Part shown: piece by piece, positions 1 through 9,342 of the stretch
Numbering within the stretch: the stretch's first letter is position 1
Layout: each line of letters opens with the position of its first letter
IMG/VR virus record: IMGVR_UViG_3300018476_000010
Coordinates: 1-37,066 of that record
DNA: 37,066 bases
Direction: 5' to 3' (one strand)
Origin: a virus
Notes under the pieces: generated by a model
Databases searched by the model: none
Told to the model about the DNA's origin: nothing
Seen by the model: only the letters and a program-made list of their open reading frames with translations
Program-made: the position numbers and the translations under genes

Positions 1-123
1 CTGAACGCCGACCGCGCCGTGCTGTGGGCCAAGAACGGCGGGCCCGAACTCCTTTTCCCTGGAAACGACGAGTTCTCGAAGGTCCAGTCCGTGGCCGTCG
101 ATTTCCCCGGCGCGACGCCCGTC
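1..123. repeat. Terminal direct repeat, copy 1 (circular overlap)
   Basis: These 123 bases are identical to the last 123 bases of the window. The repeat lies inside one open reading frame that continues across the join. This is what a circular or circularly permuted genome gives when an assembler leaves an overlap at the contig ends, so it is most likely not a biological repeat. Confidence 0.95.
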
Positions 124-2106
124 GCGGCGCTCGCGAGCGACACTATCCCCCACGCGAGGATTGCAACGGCCGGGTTCAGCGTGGACGGCCGGGCCTACGT
201 GGGCGTGTCCGTGGTGACGGACAACGGCGCCCCGTCCGCGACGCCCACCCCGTCCTCGGTGCTCATTCTGCGGCACCACAGCCAGGGCAACGGGGCCTTC
301 CTGCGCCATGACATCTCAGCGCGAATCTGCCACGACGTCTACTACTCTGAGGCACGGGGGGGCTTGTTCGGCGGCTACGCGGGCGTCGGTGTGGACGGGG
401 ACGCGCTCGTTGTCCTCACGGGCGACCCTGGCGGGGCCAGGGAATCAACGGCGGTCGATAGCCTCCCGCAGACGCTCTACCTGAACCGGCTTGGTTTCAC
501 GCTGGACGCGGCAAAGCCACTCCCGCACGTCGGCTACGGCGGCACGCTCACCGTCGCGGCGGGCGTCCCGTTCGACTTCGACGGGGACACCACGTGCGAG
601 CACACGCCGATCGGCTTTCCGGTGGTACGGGTCGATGCCGCGTCGTCGGGCACGACCACCACGACCGAGGTGTTGTCCGTGATGGCGATCTGGCGCTTCG
701 TTGACAACCAGGCGCGCCTCCACCGCTCCCCGCCGTCCCTTGCGGCGACGATTCCGATCGTCACGAGTAAGCGCGTCGACGTGTACGTGAGCAGGCCGCA
801 GGCGACCGCGCTCGATGGCGAGGTCCCCATGCACGTACTCGAGCCCGAACTGTACATTACGAAGCCCGGAGGCGGCCTCACGTTCTATCTCGCATTGATT
901 CCCGGCACCCTGGGAGTGAAGCACACATACGACTCGATCTCGGCGAACGGGTGCTGGTTTGTGTTCACGAACGCGCAGCCGAGCGCGGGCACTTCGCCCC
1001 CGATCTACTCCACCGGCGCGGGCGGCGACGAGCTGCCCGCCGAGCCCCCGCCCGCGCTGCGCGACATCGCCGTGGTTGGCGATCGCCTCTGGGCCATCGA
1101 TGCAGAGGTGCCGTCGCGCGTATGGTTCACGAAGCCGTTCTCTGCGGGCTTTGCCCCCGAGTGGAGCACGTTCAACACGCTCACCGTGGGTGATGCCTGC
1201 TTCGCGGTTCGCGATCTAAACGGCGTGCCTACGATCTTCGGGGCAGCGGGCATCCACCAGGTTTACGGCGATGGCCCGGACGTGTTTGGCAATGGGTTCT
1301 TCTCTCCGGCGAAGCGCTTGCCGTACGAGATCCGGTGCATCGACCCGTTGGTCTGTAAGACCAACGGCGGCATCATGTTTCGCGCGCAAACGGGGTTCTT
1401 CCTGCTCAGCAATGGCGGCGAGCTGCAGAGCGTGGGCATACCCATCGAGACGGTCACGCGGCTCTCGAGCGCGGCTGGGCATAAGCCTACGCGGATCATT
1501 GAGGCCGACCTGTCGAACGAGATCATGTCCGTGGGCCAGGAGTGCCACGTGCTGAACACGCTCGAGCAGAAGTGGTCCACGTGGACGCAGGACGCGCTCG
1601 TGCACAACATCGCAGACGCGTGCGTCGCAGATGGTAATGTTTGGTATCTGAACGCAGGCGCAGCAGGCTCGACGATCCGGCGCCTACACAACGTCTTCGG
1701 ATCCGACGGCACCATGTCGACCGACGGCTGGTCGCTCGCCACGCACTGGATCAAGCCGGACGGCCTGGCGGGTCACGGGAGGCTCTGGCGTGCGTGGGCG
1801 GTGCTCGCGCTCCCGAGTGACCCCGCAGGCGTTGCCGCGCTGACGCTCCAGTACGCCGTCGACTACGCCGCCGCTGCCGTGCAGACGTGGGTCTGGACTG
1901 GTGCCGAGCTCGCCGCGCTGTACGCGTCCGGCCAGCGCATCGTGAAGCTCGCCGTCAAGCCCGCGCAGCAGGTCGTGACGGTGTGTAAGTTCCGGCTGTC
2001 GTGCACGTTCACGACGCCCGCGCCGGGCCCCCGGCCCCTGAACCTGCGCCTGTCCTACGGCGTACGTCCCTCGAAGAGTAAGCGCTCACTACCTGGGGTG
2101 AAGTAA
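1..2106 (+). CDS. Large tail protein, C-terminal part (gene starts at 35888)
   Basis: This is the 3' portion of a gene that begins at ATG 35888 and crosses the circular join. Joined, it gives 1,053 residues. The first in-frame ATG here is at 19, but that is internal. The protein is rich in beta-forming residues, Gly and Thr, with no signal peptide or membrane segment, and it follows the head-tail connector genes directly. Its position and size suit the tail-tube or stopper-like protein of a short-tailed phage (comparable in place to T7 gp12 or the P22 gp10 region). I recognise no catalytic motif. The stop codon TAA overlaps the next start by one base (TAATG). The structural role is inferred from context and the exact function is unknown. 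Confidence 0.75.
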   Translation: MNADRAVLWAKNGGPELLFPGNDEFSKVQSVAVDFPGATPVAALASDTIPHARIATAGFSVDGRAYVGVSVVTDNGAPSATPTPSSVLILRHHSQGNGAFLRHDISARICHDVYYSEARGGLFGGYAGVGVDGDALVVLTGDPGGARESTAVDSLPQTLYLNRLGFTLDAAKPLPHVGYGGTLTVAAGVPFDFDGDTTCEHTPIGFPVVRVDAASSGTTTTTEVLSVMAIWRFVDNQARLHRSPPSLAATIPIVTSKRVDVYVSRPQATALDGEVPMHVLEPELYITKPGGGLTFYLALIPGTLGVKHTYDSISANGCWFVFTNAQPSAGTSPPIYSTGAGGDELPAEPPPALRDIAVVGDRLWAIDAEVPSRVWFTKPFSAGFAPEWSTFNTLTVGDACFAVRDLNGVPTIFGAAGIHQVYGDGPDVFGNGFFSPAKRLPYEIRCIDPLVCKTNGGIMFRAQTGFFLLSNGGELQSVGIPIETVTRLSSAAGHKPTRIIEADLSNEIMSVGQECHVLNTLEQKWSTWTQDALVHNIADACVADGNVWYLNAGAAGSTIRRLHNVFGSDGTMSTDGWSLATHWIKPDGLAGHGRLWRAWAVLALPSDPAGVAALTLQYAVDYAAAAVQTWVWTGAELAALYASGQRIVKLAVKPAQQVVTVCKFRLSCTFTTPAPGPRPLNLRLSYGVRPSKSKRSLPGVK

Positions 2107-3227
2107 TGGCAGGTCGACCCAAGACAGAACTCGAGGAGGCCGCGGCGAAGCGCGAAGCAGACAGTCGCGCGTATCAGACCCCGCCTCCGCCTCCGCCAAC
2201 GCCCCCGCCGCCCGAAGAGCCCCAGTGGTACGATAACCCGAGCGACAACTTTTTGGGCGAGGCGAAGCAATCCGCCGGCAAGGAGTACACCGACTGGAAT
2301 CGCATGGCGGGCGTCAAGCCCGAGAACGAGATCTTTGGCGAGTTCTCCCGCGGAAACTACGGGAGCGGCGTCGTCAATGCGCTGTACGGCGCGCCCGGCT
2401 GGGCTGCTCTGAAAAACTTCCTTAAGGGCCCAGAGGGGACCACCCTGGGCGGCTCGCCGGAAGCGCTCGCCGCCAGCCGCCAGAAATACGGCCTGGGCAT
2501 CATGGCCGGCATGGACCAGACGGCCCGCGGCGAAGGCGTCGGGATGTACGGCGCGGATCTCGCTGGGCAGGGAGCGGGCCTTGCCGGGACTGCGGGAGGC
2601 GCGGGCCTCGATATGTACGGCACAGGCATGGGCATCGGCGCGCAAGGGATGGGCGCCCAGGATGCCCTGCTCGGCGGCAGTCTGCAGACGGCGGGTCGGG
2701 ACGTCGGCTCGCTCGCTCGGATGCAGCAGCAGCAGGCGACCGACGCGCAGGCGAAGCAAATGCAAGCCATGTCGGCGAACGCGCGCGGCGGCAATGCGGC
2801 AGCGGCGCTGCGCAGCGCGCAGGCGCAGGGCTCCGCCAACCAGCAGCTGACCGCGCAGAACCTCGCGCAAATGCGCATGCAGGAGGAGGTAAGCAAGCGC
2901 GACGCGATGATCCAGGCGCAGCAGTTCGCGGGGCAGCAGTACGGCCAGCGCGCGGGGATGGGCTTCGAGACAGCCACGGCGGGGCTCGGCGCGGCCAACA
3001 CTGGTGCCGGACAAATCACCAATGCCGGCAGCACCATCGGCGACATCGGCGGCGACATGATGGGCGCAGGCGGCAAGACCACCTCCGACTTCCTCGGCGC
3101 CGAGACCGACACTAACAAGGCGCAGCTCGAGGCGGACCAGAAGCTGCAGCAACAAAAGATGGAGAACAAGAAAGGCTGGATGGAAAACATCAGCAAGGGC
3201 GTCGCTTCTATGTTTGGCGGCGGCTGA
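2106..3227 (+). CDS. Putative internal virion (ejection) protein, Gly/Ala/Gln-rich
   Basis: The 373-residue protein starts at the ATG overlapping the previous stop by one base. Residues about 25-40 form a proline-rich run. The middle (about 130-240) is dominated by Gly, Ala, Met and Gln, with a stretch of the type SANARGGNAAAALRSAQAQ, followed by a Gln-rich, probably helical region. The C-terminus is Lys- and Gly-rich. Low-complexity Ala/Gln/Gly proteins of this kind occur between the tail genes and the longest gene of podoviruses, where they are packed in the capsid and ejected with DNA. No enzyme motif is visible. The ejection role is an inference from composition and gene order. Confidence 0.6.
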   Translation: MAGRPKTELEEAAAKREADSRAYQTPPPPPPTPPPPEEPQWYDNPSDNFLGEAKQSAGKEYTDWNRMAGVKPENEIFGEFSRGNYGSGVVNALYGAPGWAALKNFLKGPEGTTLGGSPEALAASRQKYGLGIMAGMDQTARGEGVGMYGADLAGQGAGLAGTAGGAGLDMYGTGMGIGAQGMGAQDALLGGSLQTAGRDVGSLARMQQQQATDAQAKQMQAMSANARGGNAAAALRSAQAQGSANQQLTAQNLAQMRMQEEVSKRDAMIQAQQFAGQQYGQRAGMGFETATAGLGAANTGAGQITNAGSTIGDIGGDMMGAGGKTTSDFLGAETDTNKAQLEADQKLQQQKMENKKGWMENISKGVASMFGGG

Positions 3228-3237
3228 GGAGAACCCC

Positions 3238-4764
3238 ATGGACCGTGAGCTCATCGCACGCGCGATCGCGAAGCAGCGCGGGCAGCCGTACGGCGTAGAC
3301 CTCGGCGCGCCCGAGCTGACCGCGCCTGTCGCAGAGCCCATCGCGCCGCCCGCTGTCGATCTCGGCCAGCCCGACATGCCCCCAGCCGAGACCGCGCCCG
3401 AGCAGCAGCCCGCGGCGCCTCCTGCGCCGCCGGACGCGTTCGCGCCTGCGCAGGGCGCGGGGATGGACGACGCCCTGCGCTCGCTCGACGAGCTCACGAC
3501 CATGCAGGCGAACGCCGCGATTCGCGAGGGCGACGCCGCGGCAGAAGCGGGCAAGCGCAAGGGCGAGGCCGCGAACGAGTACGCAGGCGAAGCGCGCGCC
3601 ATGGCGGAGCAGTTCGAGAGCAAGGACAAAGCAGCTGATGCGATGTTTCAACGCACAATGGGCGAGATCCGCGCGCTCAATGCCGCCGCCGCCGCGCTGC
3701 CGCCCCCGCACGACCGACGCACGCACAAGCAGCGTGTATGGGGCGCCATCGCCACTGTGCTCGGGGGCGGCGCCGCCCAAGATGTCATCAACAAAGGCAT
3801 CGATCGAGACATCGCGGCGCAGCAGGCCGCGCTCGACCAGAAGCGGGTCGCCGCGGCCGACAAGCTGACCGAACTGGGTATCGCTCGCCAGTACCTCGGC
3901 GACGTGCGGGGAAGCGCCGAGTTTGCGCGCGGCCTGCGCAAGGAGCGCTTCGCGGCCGAGGTCGAGGCCGCGGCCGGAACGCTCGAGAGCAAGACCGCGC
4001 GCGACAAGGCGCTGCAGGCTGCGGCGCAGTACAAGGTCGACGGAAAGAAGGAGCAGCTCGACGCGCTCAAGAAGCTCATGGGCGGCAAGATGGGCGCGAT
4101 GGAGGCCGCGATGCTGGTCAAGCTCGGCGTCCTGTCGCCCGCCGAAGCCCGCGCGCAGATGGGCACGAGCCAGGCCCCAGCGCAGCCTACGCCCGGCTCG
4201 AAGCTCGACAAGGCGGAGCAGGAGGGCGGAAAGATCGACCGTGCGCGCACGGATGCCATCTACGACAAGGTCATCAAGATCGCGCCTGCGCTCGAGGCAA
4301 ACGATCGCATCGCTAAGTACGCCTCGGTGGACTACGTGCTGCCGACCGACGCGACCGACGTCAAGACGCGCCTGTGGAACAAGGCGGCCGGCGTGGTCGG
4401 CGTCGATACGGAGTCGCTCGCGTTCAAGGAGTTCATGGGCGACATCGAGGCGAGCCGCAGCGCGTTCATGCGCCTCGTCTCGGGCGCGGGCGTCTCCGAG
4501 CAGGAAGGCGCGCGACAGTGGTCCGAGTTCGGCCTCGACCCTGGGCGCCTGCAGAGCCCGGCGCAGCTCAAGCAAGGTATTGGGCGCCTGCGCGACCGCA
4601 CGGCGTACTACCGCTCGGTTATTCGCGCGAGCGACCCGGAGGCCTTCGACGAGATGGAACACCGGATCGGCGGCGGCGAGACGCGCGCAGTCGGCCGCAC
4701 GAAGGTCGCGCCGCCCACACCGCTGCCTGACCTTAGCGACCGCTTCCGGAAGCCGAAGAAGTAG
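3238..4764 (+). CDS. Putative internal virion protein, helical
   Basis: I chose ATG 3238 because an AGGAG Shine-Dalgarno lies 8 bases upstream. An in-frame TTG at 3214 would overlap the previous gene. The protein has 508 residues. Residues about 20-75 are rich in Pro and Ala. A long highly charged Ala/Glu/Lys/Arg region follows, likely coiled coil (about 80-290), then a more globular C-terminal half. No signal peptide, lysozyme or transglycosylase motif is visible. It sits second of three large genes after the tail protein, the usual position of podovirus ejection proteins such as those of P22 (gp7, gp20, gp16) or T7 (gp14-16). The role is inferred from position. Confidence 0.55.
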   Translation: MDRELIARAIAKQRGQPYGVDLGAPELTAPVAEPIAPPAVDLGQPDMPPAETAPEQQPAAPPAPPDAFAPAQGAGMDDALRSLDELTTMQANAAIREGDAAAEAGKRKGEAANEYAGEARAMAEQFESKDKAADAMFQRTMGEIRALNAAAAALPPPHDRRTHKQRVWGAIATVLGGGAAQDVINKGIDRDIAAQQAALDQKRVAAADKLTELGIARQYLGDVRGSAEFARGLRKERFAAEVEAAAGTLESKTARDKALQAAAQYKVDGKKEQLDALKKLMGGKMGAMEAAMLVKLGVLSPAEARAQMGTSQAPAQPTPGSKLDKAEQEGGKIDRARTDAIYDKVIKIAPALEANDRIAKYASVDYVLPTDATDVKTRLWNKAAGVVGVDTESLAFKEFMGDIEASRSAFMRLVSGAGVSEQEGARQWSEFGLDPGRLQSPAQLKQGIGRLRDRTAYYRSVIRASDPEAFDEMEHRIGGGETRAVGRTKVAPPTPLPDLSDRFRKPKK

Positions 4765-7686
4765 ATGCCGCCCCCGAAGATCACCATCAAGCTCTCGGAC
4801 GGCACGAGCGGCGTCATCGACGCCGACCCGGAGCTCATCCGGAACGCGCTCGCCGAGGACAAGGGCGCCACGTTCGGCAACGTCCCCATTCGCAGGGGTG
4901 ACGAGGTCGGCACGGTGTCCGGCGACCTGCTCGAGAACGCGGTCTCGGACGGCTGGAAGGTCGACGCGGGCCTGACCGAAGGGCTGCCCGACATCCCGCT
5001 TGCGGGCGAGCAAGGCCCCGTCACGCTCGAGAGCGTCGACCAGGCTGCCTACCAGCGCAGCGAGCAAGGACTGCGCGACGCGAAGTTCCGCCGCGGGCTT
5101 GACGCGCAGCTCGAGGCCGAGCGCCAGCGCGAGCAGCTCCAGCTCAATGAGGGCGCGGGGCTCACCACGGCACGCGGCTTGAGTAACCTTGCCCAGACGG
5201 CGGGCGAGCAGCTCAGCCGCGGCGTCTCGGTCGGCTTTGACGCCCCCATGGCCGCGGTACAGGCCACGACCGAGGCGATGGCGGGGCCGCCCATCGACCA
5301 GGAGGGCGTCGAGATGACGCCCCACCGAGGCGTCACGCCGGGCGGCGAGCAGCCCGCGGTCAGCTGGGCGGACCGCTTTGACTCAGCCATGCAGGGCATC
5401 GAGGGACGGCGGGAGGCGAACCCCGTCACAGGCGCCGTCTCCGAAGTCGCAGGCGCCGTCGTGCCGGCGCTCGCCACGGGCGGGCAAGGCGTCCTGGCCA
5501 GGCTCGCGGCGCAGGCGCCTACGGGGCGCCTGGCAGCCCTCGCCACGAAGTGGGGCGTGGGCGCGGGCAGCGGCATTCTGCGCGCTGCCAAGGTCGCCCA
5601 GCAAGGACCCGGCATGGCCACGGGGCTCGCCCGGCTGGCCGCGCCCGCGATCGCGCTCGGCATCGAGGGCGGCGTACAGGGAGGCGTGTCGAGCGCGACG
5701 CAGGCGGCCAACACGCTCTGGCAGTCCGAAGACGATAACAGCGTCGCGGACTACCTGCTGGCGATGGGCGAGAGCGGGCTCAAGGGCGGCGCGCTCGGCT
5801 TCGGCCTGGGCGGCCTGATTGGCCTGGGCAAGGGCATCGCGGGCGCGCGCAAGGGCATCGAGGGCAGTAACAAGACGCTGCGCGGCATGCGCCTGATGAG
5901 CGAGGAGGCGCCCACCTTGCCGCCGACCATGGCCCCGGCCGACCTCGCGGAACACTACCCGGTGCCCGAAGGGCCGGGAGCGGGCACAGCCCTTGCGCGT
6001 AAGGCCGTGAAGCTGACCCCTGACGCCGCGAAGGGGCTGCGCGACAAGCTCTACAACGAGGTGCAGGCGGACGCGGACGAGTTCTTCCAGCTCCGGGGCC
6101 AGCTTGATAACGACCTCGATCTAAAGGCCAAAAAAGCCTACGTGGCGAAACACGGCACGACGCAGCTCAGCAGCCAATACAACCCCGCAACTGTTCGCGA
6201 GACGGCGGGCCTACTCTCCCCGCAGGAGCTTGACACGCTCATCGCAGACCCGGCCATCGCCCAAGATGGTAAGGGCACAGCCGCCTTGCTTCGGCGTCTG
6301 CAAATTCAGCTCAAGGCCTCGGTCGATGACCTCTTCAAGATCAGCGAGGAGCGCCCCCTCACCGAGGGCGACCTCTTCTGGACGCTCGACCAGATGAAAC
6401 GCGACACGGATAAGGTCGTGTCTCGCACGAACAATGGAAACCAGCACGTTTTCGAGATCCTGAAACCACGCGCCGACGCGCTGCGCGAGGCGCTCATGGA
6501 CGAGGAGGCATGGACTGTCGCGCTCCCAAAAATGCAGCGCGCGACCAACGAATCGTGGGCGAGGTCCATCGCCGCGACGAATGACACGCTCGTCAAGCCC
6601 ATCCTGCACTTCGAGGGCGAGCAAGCGGCGTGGAACGCCTTCGACCAGCCGCCGAAGGTCAACGGGGAATGGCTCTATAGCCACATGGGCGCCGCGGGCG
6701 TTCACCCGCCCGAAGCGCAGATGGAAAAGGCGTTCAATCGCCTGCTGAACGCGCACGCGGACGACGCCATCACCCGAGCCCAGATCTACGGATCGGACGA
6801 AATGCTCAAGGTCGCGAAGCGTGCGGTAGAACTGCGGGGAAGACTGCAGACGAAGCTCGGCCAGGCTGTCGACATCAACAAGAACGTTGGCGCGGGGACA
6901 GACGTTGCGCGGCACCTCGGCGCAGCCGCGCTCGTGCCCGGCGCGACCTATGCCGCCGAGGTCGCTGGCGACAGGATGCGGAGTGCGCTGTACGGCGGGA
7001 CAGTCAAGGGCGTCGAGCAGGTACAGCGCGCCGCTGAGCTCAGCCGTCTCGTACTCGGCGCTCGCCCGAGCGCAGCGCTCGCCATCGGCTCACGTGCCGC
7101 CGAGCCCGCGGTCAAGGCCGCCGCGAACCCCGAAGAGATCTACCAGTACGTGCAGCGCCTGGTCTCGGGCGACCCCGCGAACGAGGACGCGTTTCAGATG
7201 CTCGACCAGGCCGTGGGCCCGGCCCTCGGCGCTGCGGCGCGTGCGCACCTCGAGCGGCAGCGCGACTTTATCATGGAGAAGGTGGGCGACCCGAAGGACC
7301 CGCAGGCGCGCCAGCGCATGCTCGACTACGGCTCGGCCGCGTTGCGGCCCATGGACGCGCTCAACCGCATCGGCGCAGGCGTAGGAACCCCCGCCGACCG
7401 CGAGACCGTGCAGAAGCTGTACCCCGCGCTCTGGAAGCGCTTCGTCGAAAGCGCCCTGCAGAACATGGAGAAGAAGGGCGCCACCTATGACGACAAGATT
7501 CGCGCGTCGCAGGCGCTCGGCATGACGCTCGACCCGTCCCTTGAGCCCGCGCGCGTCGAGCAGCTGCAGGGTCTCGTCAACAGCAAGGCAGGCGCCAACC
7601 CGTCCGGCGAAGCGGGCGAGCCCACTCTATCCCCGTCGGCACGGCGGGCACCGAATACCGCCAGACTCCACGGAGGCAAGCCATGA
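4765..7686 (+). CDS. Largest virion protein, putative ejection protein with hydrophobic Gly/Ala segments
   Basis: The ATG follows the previous stop directly (TAGATG). The 973-residue product opens with a compact domain (about 1-70), followed by a charged helical part. Several Gly/Ala-rich hydrophobic stretches (roughly residues 220-370) could insert in a membrane, among them runs of the type GGALGFGLGGLIGLGKG. The rest is long helical sequence. I see no peptidoglycan hydrolase motif. Size, place after two other internal-type proteins, and alternating hydrophobic and helical regions fit a podovirus ejection protein that forms a channel across the envelope. A tape measure is less likely because no tail tube, assembly chaperone or baseplate genes are present. 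Confidence 0.55.
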   Translation: MPPPKITIKLSDGTSGVIDADPELIRNALAEDKGATFGNVPIRRGDEVGTVSGDLLENAVSDGWKVDAGLTEGLPDIPLAGEQGPVTLESVDQAAYQRSEQGLRDAKFRRGLDAQLEAERQREQLQLNEGAGLTTARGLSNLAQTAGEQLSRGVSVGFDAPMAAVQATTEAMAGPPIDQEGVEMTPHRGVTPGGEQPAVSWADRFDSAMQGIEGRREANPVTGAVSEVAGAVVPALATGGQGVLARLAAQAPTGRLAALATKWGVGAGSGILRAAKVAQQGPGMATGLARLAAPAIALGIEGGVQGGVSSATQAANTLWQSEDDNSVADYLLAMGESGLKGGALGFGLGGLIGLGKGIAGARKGIEGSNKTLRGMRLMSEEAPTLPPTMAPADLAEHYPVPEGPGAGTALARKAVKLTPDAAKGLRDKLYNEVQADADEFFQLRGQLDNDLDLKAKKAYVAKHGTTQLSSQYNPATVRETAGLLSPQELDTLIADPAIAQDGKGTAALLRRLQIQLKASVDDLFKISEERPLTEGDLFWTLDQMKRDTDKVVSRTNNGNQHVFEILKPRADALREALMDEEAWTVALPKMQRATNESWARSIAATNDTLVKPILHFEGEQAAWNAFDQPPKVNGEWLYSHMGAAGVHPPEAQMEKAFNRLLNAHADDAITRAQIYGSDEMLKVAKRAVELRGRLQTKLGQAVDINKNVGAGTDVARHLGAAALVPGATYAAEVAGDRMRSALYGGTVKGVEQVQRAAELSRLVLGARPSAALAIGSRAAEPAVKAAANPEEIYQYVQRLVSGDPANEDAFQMLDQAVGPALGAAARAHLERQRDFIMEKVGDPKDPQARQRMLDYGSAALRPMDALNRIGAGVGTPADRETVQKLYPALWKRFVESALQNMEKKGATYDDKIRASQALGMTLDPSLEPARVEQLQGLVNSKAGANPSGEAGEPTLSPSARRAPNTARLHGGKP

Positions 7687-8090
7687 AAGACACAGAGACC
7701 GCCGCACGGATCACAGGCTGCATTGCTGCAGCCGACGCCACGATGCGCACGGGCGGCTGGCGCATCGCGCTCACCGGCGCAGCGCAGAGCGTCGCGCTCC
7801 CGACGGCCGGGGCCGAGAAGGGTAAGAGGTCCACGCTCGGCGGGCGCTTCGTGCGCGCCATGGCCGTAGGCGCAAACGTGCAGCTCGCACAAGGCGTCGG
7901 CGCAGCGCCCACGGTCGTGCTGAACCAAGTGAGCGTGATGGGCACGGGCAACGCCGGCTTCGGCATGACGCTGGCCAACGGCCAGGCCGAGTCGTTCCGT
8001 CTCGATTCAGCGGCAACGCACCTCGGGTGGGTCTCGGACGCCGCGGCCGGGTTTCTCGAGCTGTACGTCAGCGACCAGCCTGCCGTTTAG
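7683..8090 (+). CDS. Small virion-associated protein, unknown
   Basis: This 135-residue protein starts at an ATG overlapping the previous stop (ATGA). It has no membrane segment or signal peptide and looks like a small beta-rich domain with Gly, Ala, Thr and Val. Its place between the largest ejection-type gene and the LamG-like gene suggests a tail-appendage or decoration role. I do not recognise a family. Confidence 0.55.
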   Translation: MKDTETAARITGCIAAADATMRTGGWRIALTGAAQSVALPTAGAEKGKRSTLGGRFVRAMAVGANVQLAQGVGAAPTVVLNQVSVMGTGNAGFGMTLANGQAESFRLDSAATHLGWVSDAAAGFLELYVSDQPAV

Positions 8091-8117
8091 CCGCGGCGCG
8101 GAAAGGTTGAGGCAAGC

Positions 8118-8207
8118 ATGTTCGCCAAAGTATTCCAGTGCAGCAGCGTCGTACGCCAGTGCAGCCGAACAGTCTACGCCAAAGCACTCACCATGGCGGT
8201 GGTCTGA
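8118..8207 (+). CDS. Possible 29-residue ORF upstream of the LamG-like gene
   Basis: A GAGG motif 5 bases before ATG 8118 and a stop that shares its A with the next start (TGATG, 8205-8209) suggest translation coupled to the following gene. The peptide has four basic residues, two Cys and no family resemblance. It may be a short leader ORF that couples expression rather than a functional protein. The evidence is limited to the ribosome site and the junction. Confidence 0.35.
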   Translation: MFAKVFQCSSVVRQCSRTVYAKALTMAVV

Positions 8208-9031
8208 TGAGCCGGCGACCACGGGGCGCAGGCAACACGCGCGGCATGCGCGGCGGCGGGCGTGGTGGCGGCGGCATTGTCGTTGGGCCGCCAGCGCTTG
8301 AGGCGCCCGAACTCGTGCCGGGGCTGATGGCCTGGTACGACTCGCGCACGCCCGCGTGGATCACAGGGACCACGACTGTCAGCGGGTGGGTCTCGCGCGC
8401 TGGTTTGCTGGGCGCGATTCCCTGGTCGCAGGGGTCAGCGACGAACCAGCCCACCTACGCGCTGGCGGTCCCGGAGCTTGGCGGAAAGAACGCGCTGCTG
8501 CTCGACGGGGTGAACGACTGGCTGGTCACCAGCAACCAGAACGCGTGGACGTTTCTGCACAACGGGACAGGCGCGTCGGTTTTCCGCGTCTACCGCATGG
8601 ATTCCACCGGCGGGTCCGTTCAGGCGGTGCTCGCCGGGCAAAACAACCCGGTTCACATCGGCATCACCAACACTTTCTCGACCACAAACGCGATCCTCCA
8701 GGTCGCCAACGGGGTGTCGCCGCTCGCGAACAGCTGGAGCTTTGCTGCGGCGGCCCACGTGGCCCGGGATGTCTCTCGTTGGCAGATGTGGGGCTACGGC
8801 GCAGGGCTGCAGCACTCCAGGGTTAGCGGTAGCAGCCTGTCAAACCCTGACGCGGTGGCGCCGAGCGCGGCCCCCCCGTCGCATGTTTTGCGGCTGGGGT
8901 CGTCGCCTACAGGAACGTCGCCTTTCAAAGGCCACATCGCGCAGGAAATCTATTACGACCACGTGCTCGCCGCCGGCGAGACGTCGCAACTCGCCGCCTG
9001 GGCCGCAGCAGAATACGGAGTCGCAGCATGA
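8207..9031 (+). CDS. Tail appendage protein with LamG/concanavalin-like domain
   Basis: ATG 8207 is chosen because it forms a TGATG junction with the short upstream ORF. An upstream in-frame extension is low-complexity shadow sequence. The 274-residue product begins with an Arg/Gly-rich leader (about 1-25), then shows the pattern of laminin-G-like jelly-roll domains: a PGLMAWYDSR-type opening, a tryptophan-containing second strand, a LLLDGVNDWL segment, and an ending that reads EIYYDHVLAAGETSQL near residues 250-265. Such domains are common in phage adhesins and bind sugars or proteins, so a receptor-binding or tail-spike accessory role is likely. It is among the last genes of the virion block. 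Confidence 0.75.
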   Translation: MSRRPRGAGNTRGMRGGGRGGGGIVVGPPALEAPELVPGLMAWYDSRTPAWITGTTTVSGWVSRAGLLGAIPWSQGSATNQPTYALAVPELGGKNALLLDGVNDWLVTSNQNAWTFLHNGTGASVFRVYRMDSTGGSVQAVLAGQNNPVHIGITNTFSTTNAILQVANGVSPLANSWSFAAAAHVARDVSRWQMWGYGAGLQHSRVSGSSLSNPDAVAPSAAPPSHVLRLGSSPTGTSPFKGHIAQEIYYDHVLAAGETSQLAAWAAAEYGVAA

Positions 9032-9333
9032 CAAAACGCCTTACAGGTCCACTGCAGGACGTCACAGACCAGCGCGACGCGCTCGACTCACTCGAAGGCC
9101 TTCCGCGACCTCCAGAGCACATCGGCGACGAGATCGCGCACCTCGTGCCTCCCGAGTACTACCCGGGCGCGTTCGGCTGGACGGCGCATGTCTCCGAGGT
9201 GGCTGACCTTGAGGACGGCACGGGCTTTATTGACCTCGAGCAGGAGCTGATCGACGCGCACGACGGGGCGGTGGTAGACCTCGGCGACGGCCGTGTGGTC
9301 ACGGTCGACTTGAGCGCGGCCGTGGAGATTTAG
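9028..9333 (+). CDS. Small acidic protein after the LamG-like gene, unknown
   Basis: The 101-residue, acidic, soluble protein starts at an ATG overlapping the previous stop (ATGA). It has no membrane segment and no recognisable motif. It is the last intact rightward gene, so it may be a chaperone or a further part of the tail appendage. This is inference from position only. Confidence 0.55.
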   Translation: MTKRLTGPLQDVTDQRDALDSLEGLPRPPEHIGDEIAHLVPPEYYPGAFGWTAHVSEVADLEDGTGFIDLEQELIDAHDGAVVDLGDGRVVTVDLSAAVEI

Positions 9334-9342
9334 GAGACCACC

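Noticed and set aside
1-123. Biological terminal repeat (T7-type ends)
   Set aside because: The repeat is inside an uninterrupted gene and the genome carries an integrase with attP, so a circular assembly overlap is simpler. Read coverage would settle this.
3208-5325. 705-codon open frame on the minus strand
   Set aside because: It is antisense to two virion genes and shows only low-complexity Arg/Leu/Ala sequence.
4765-7686. Tape-measure protein of a long-tailed phage
   Set aside because: No tail tube, sheath, assembly chaperone or baseplate genes surround it; the gene order fits podovirus ejection proteins.
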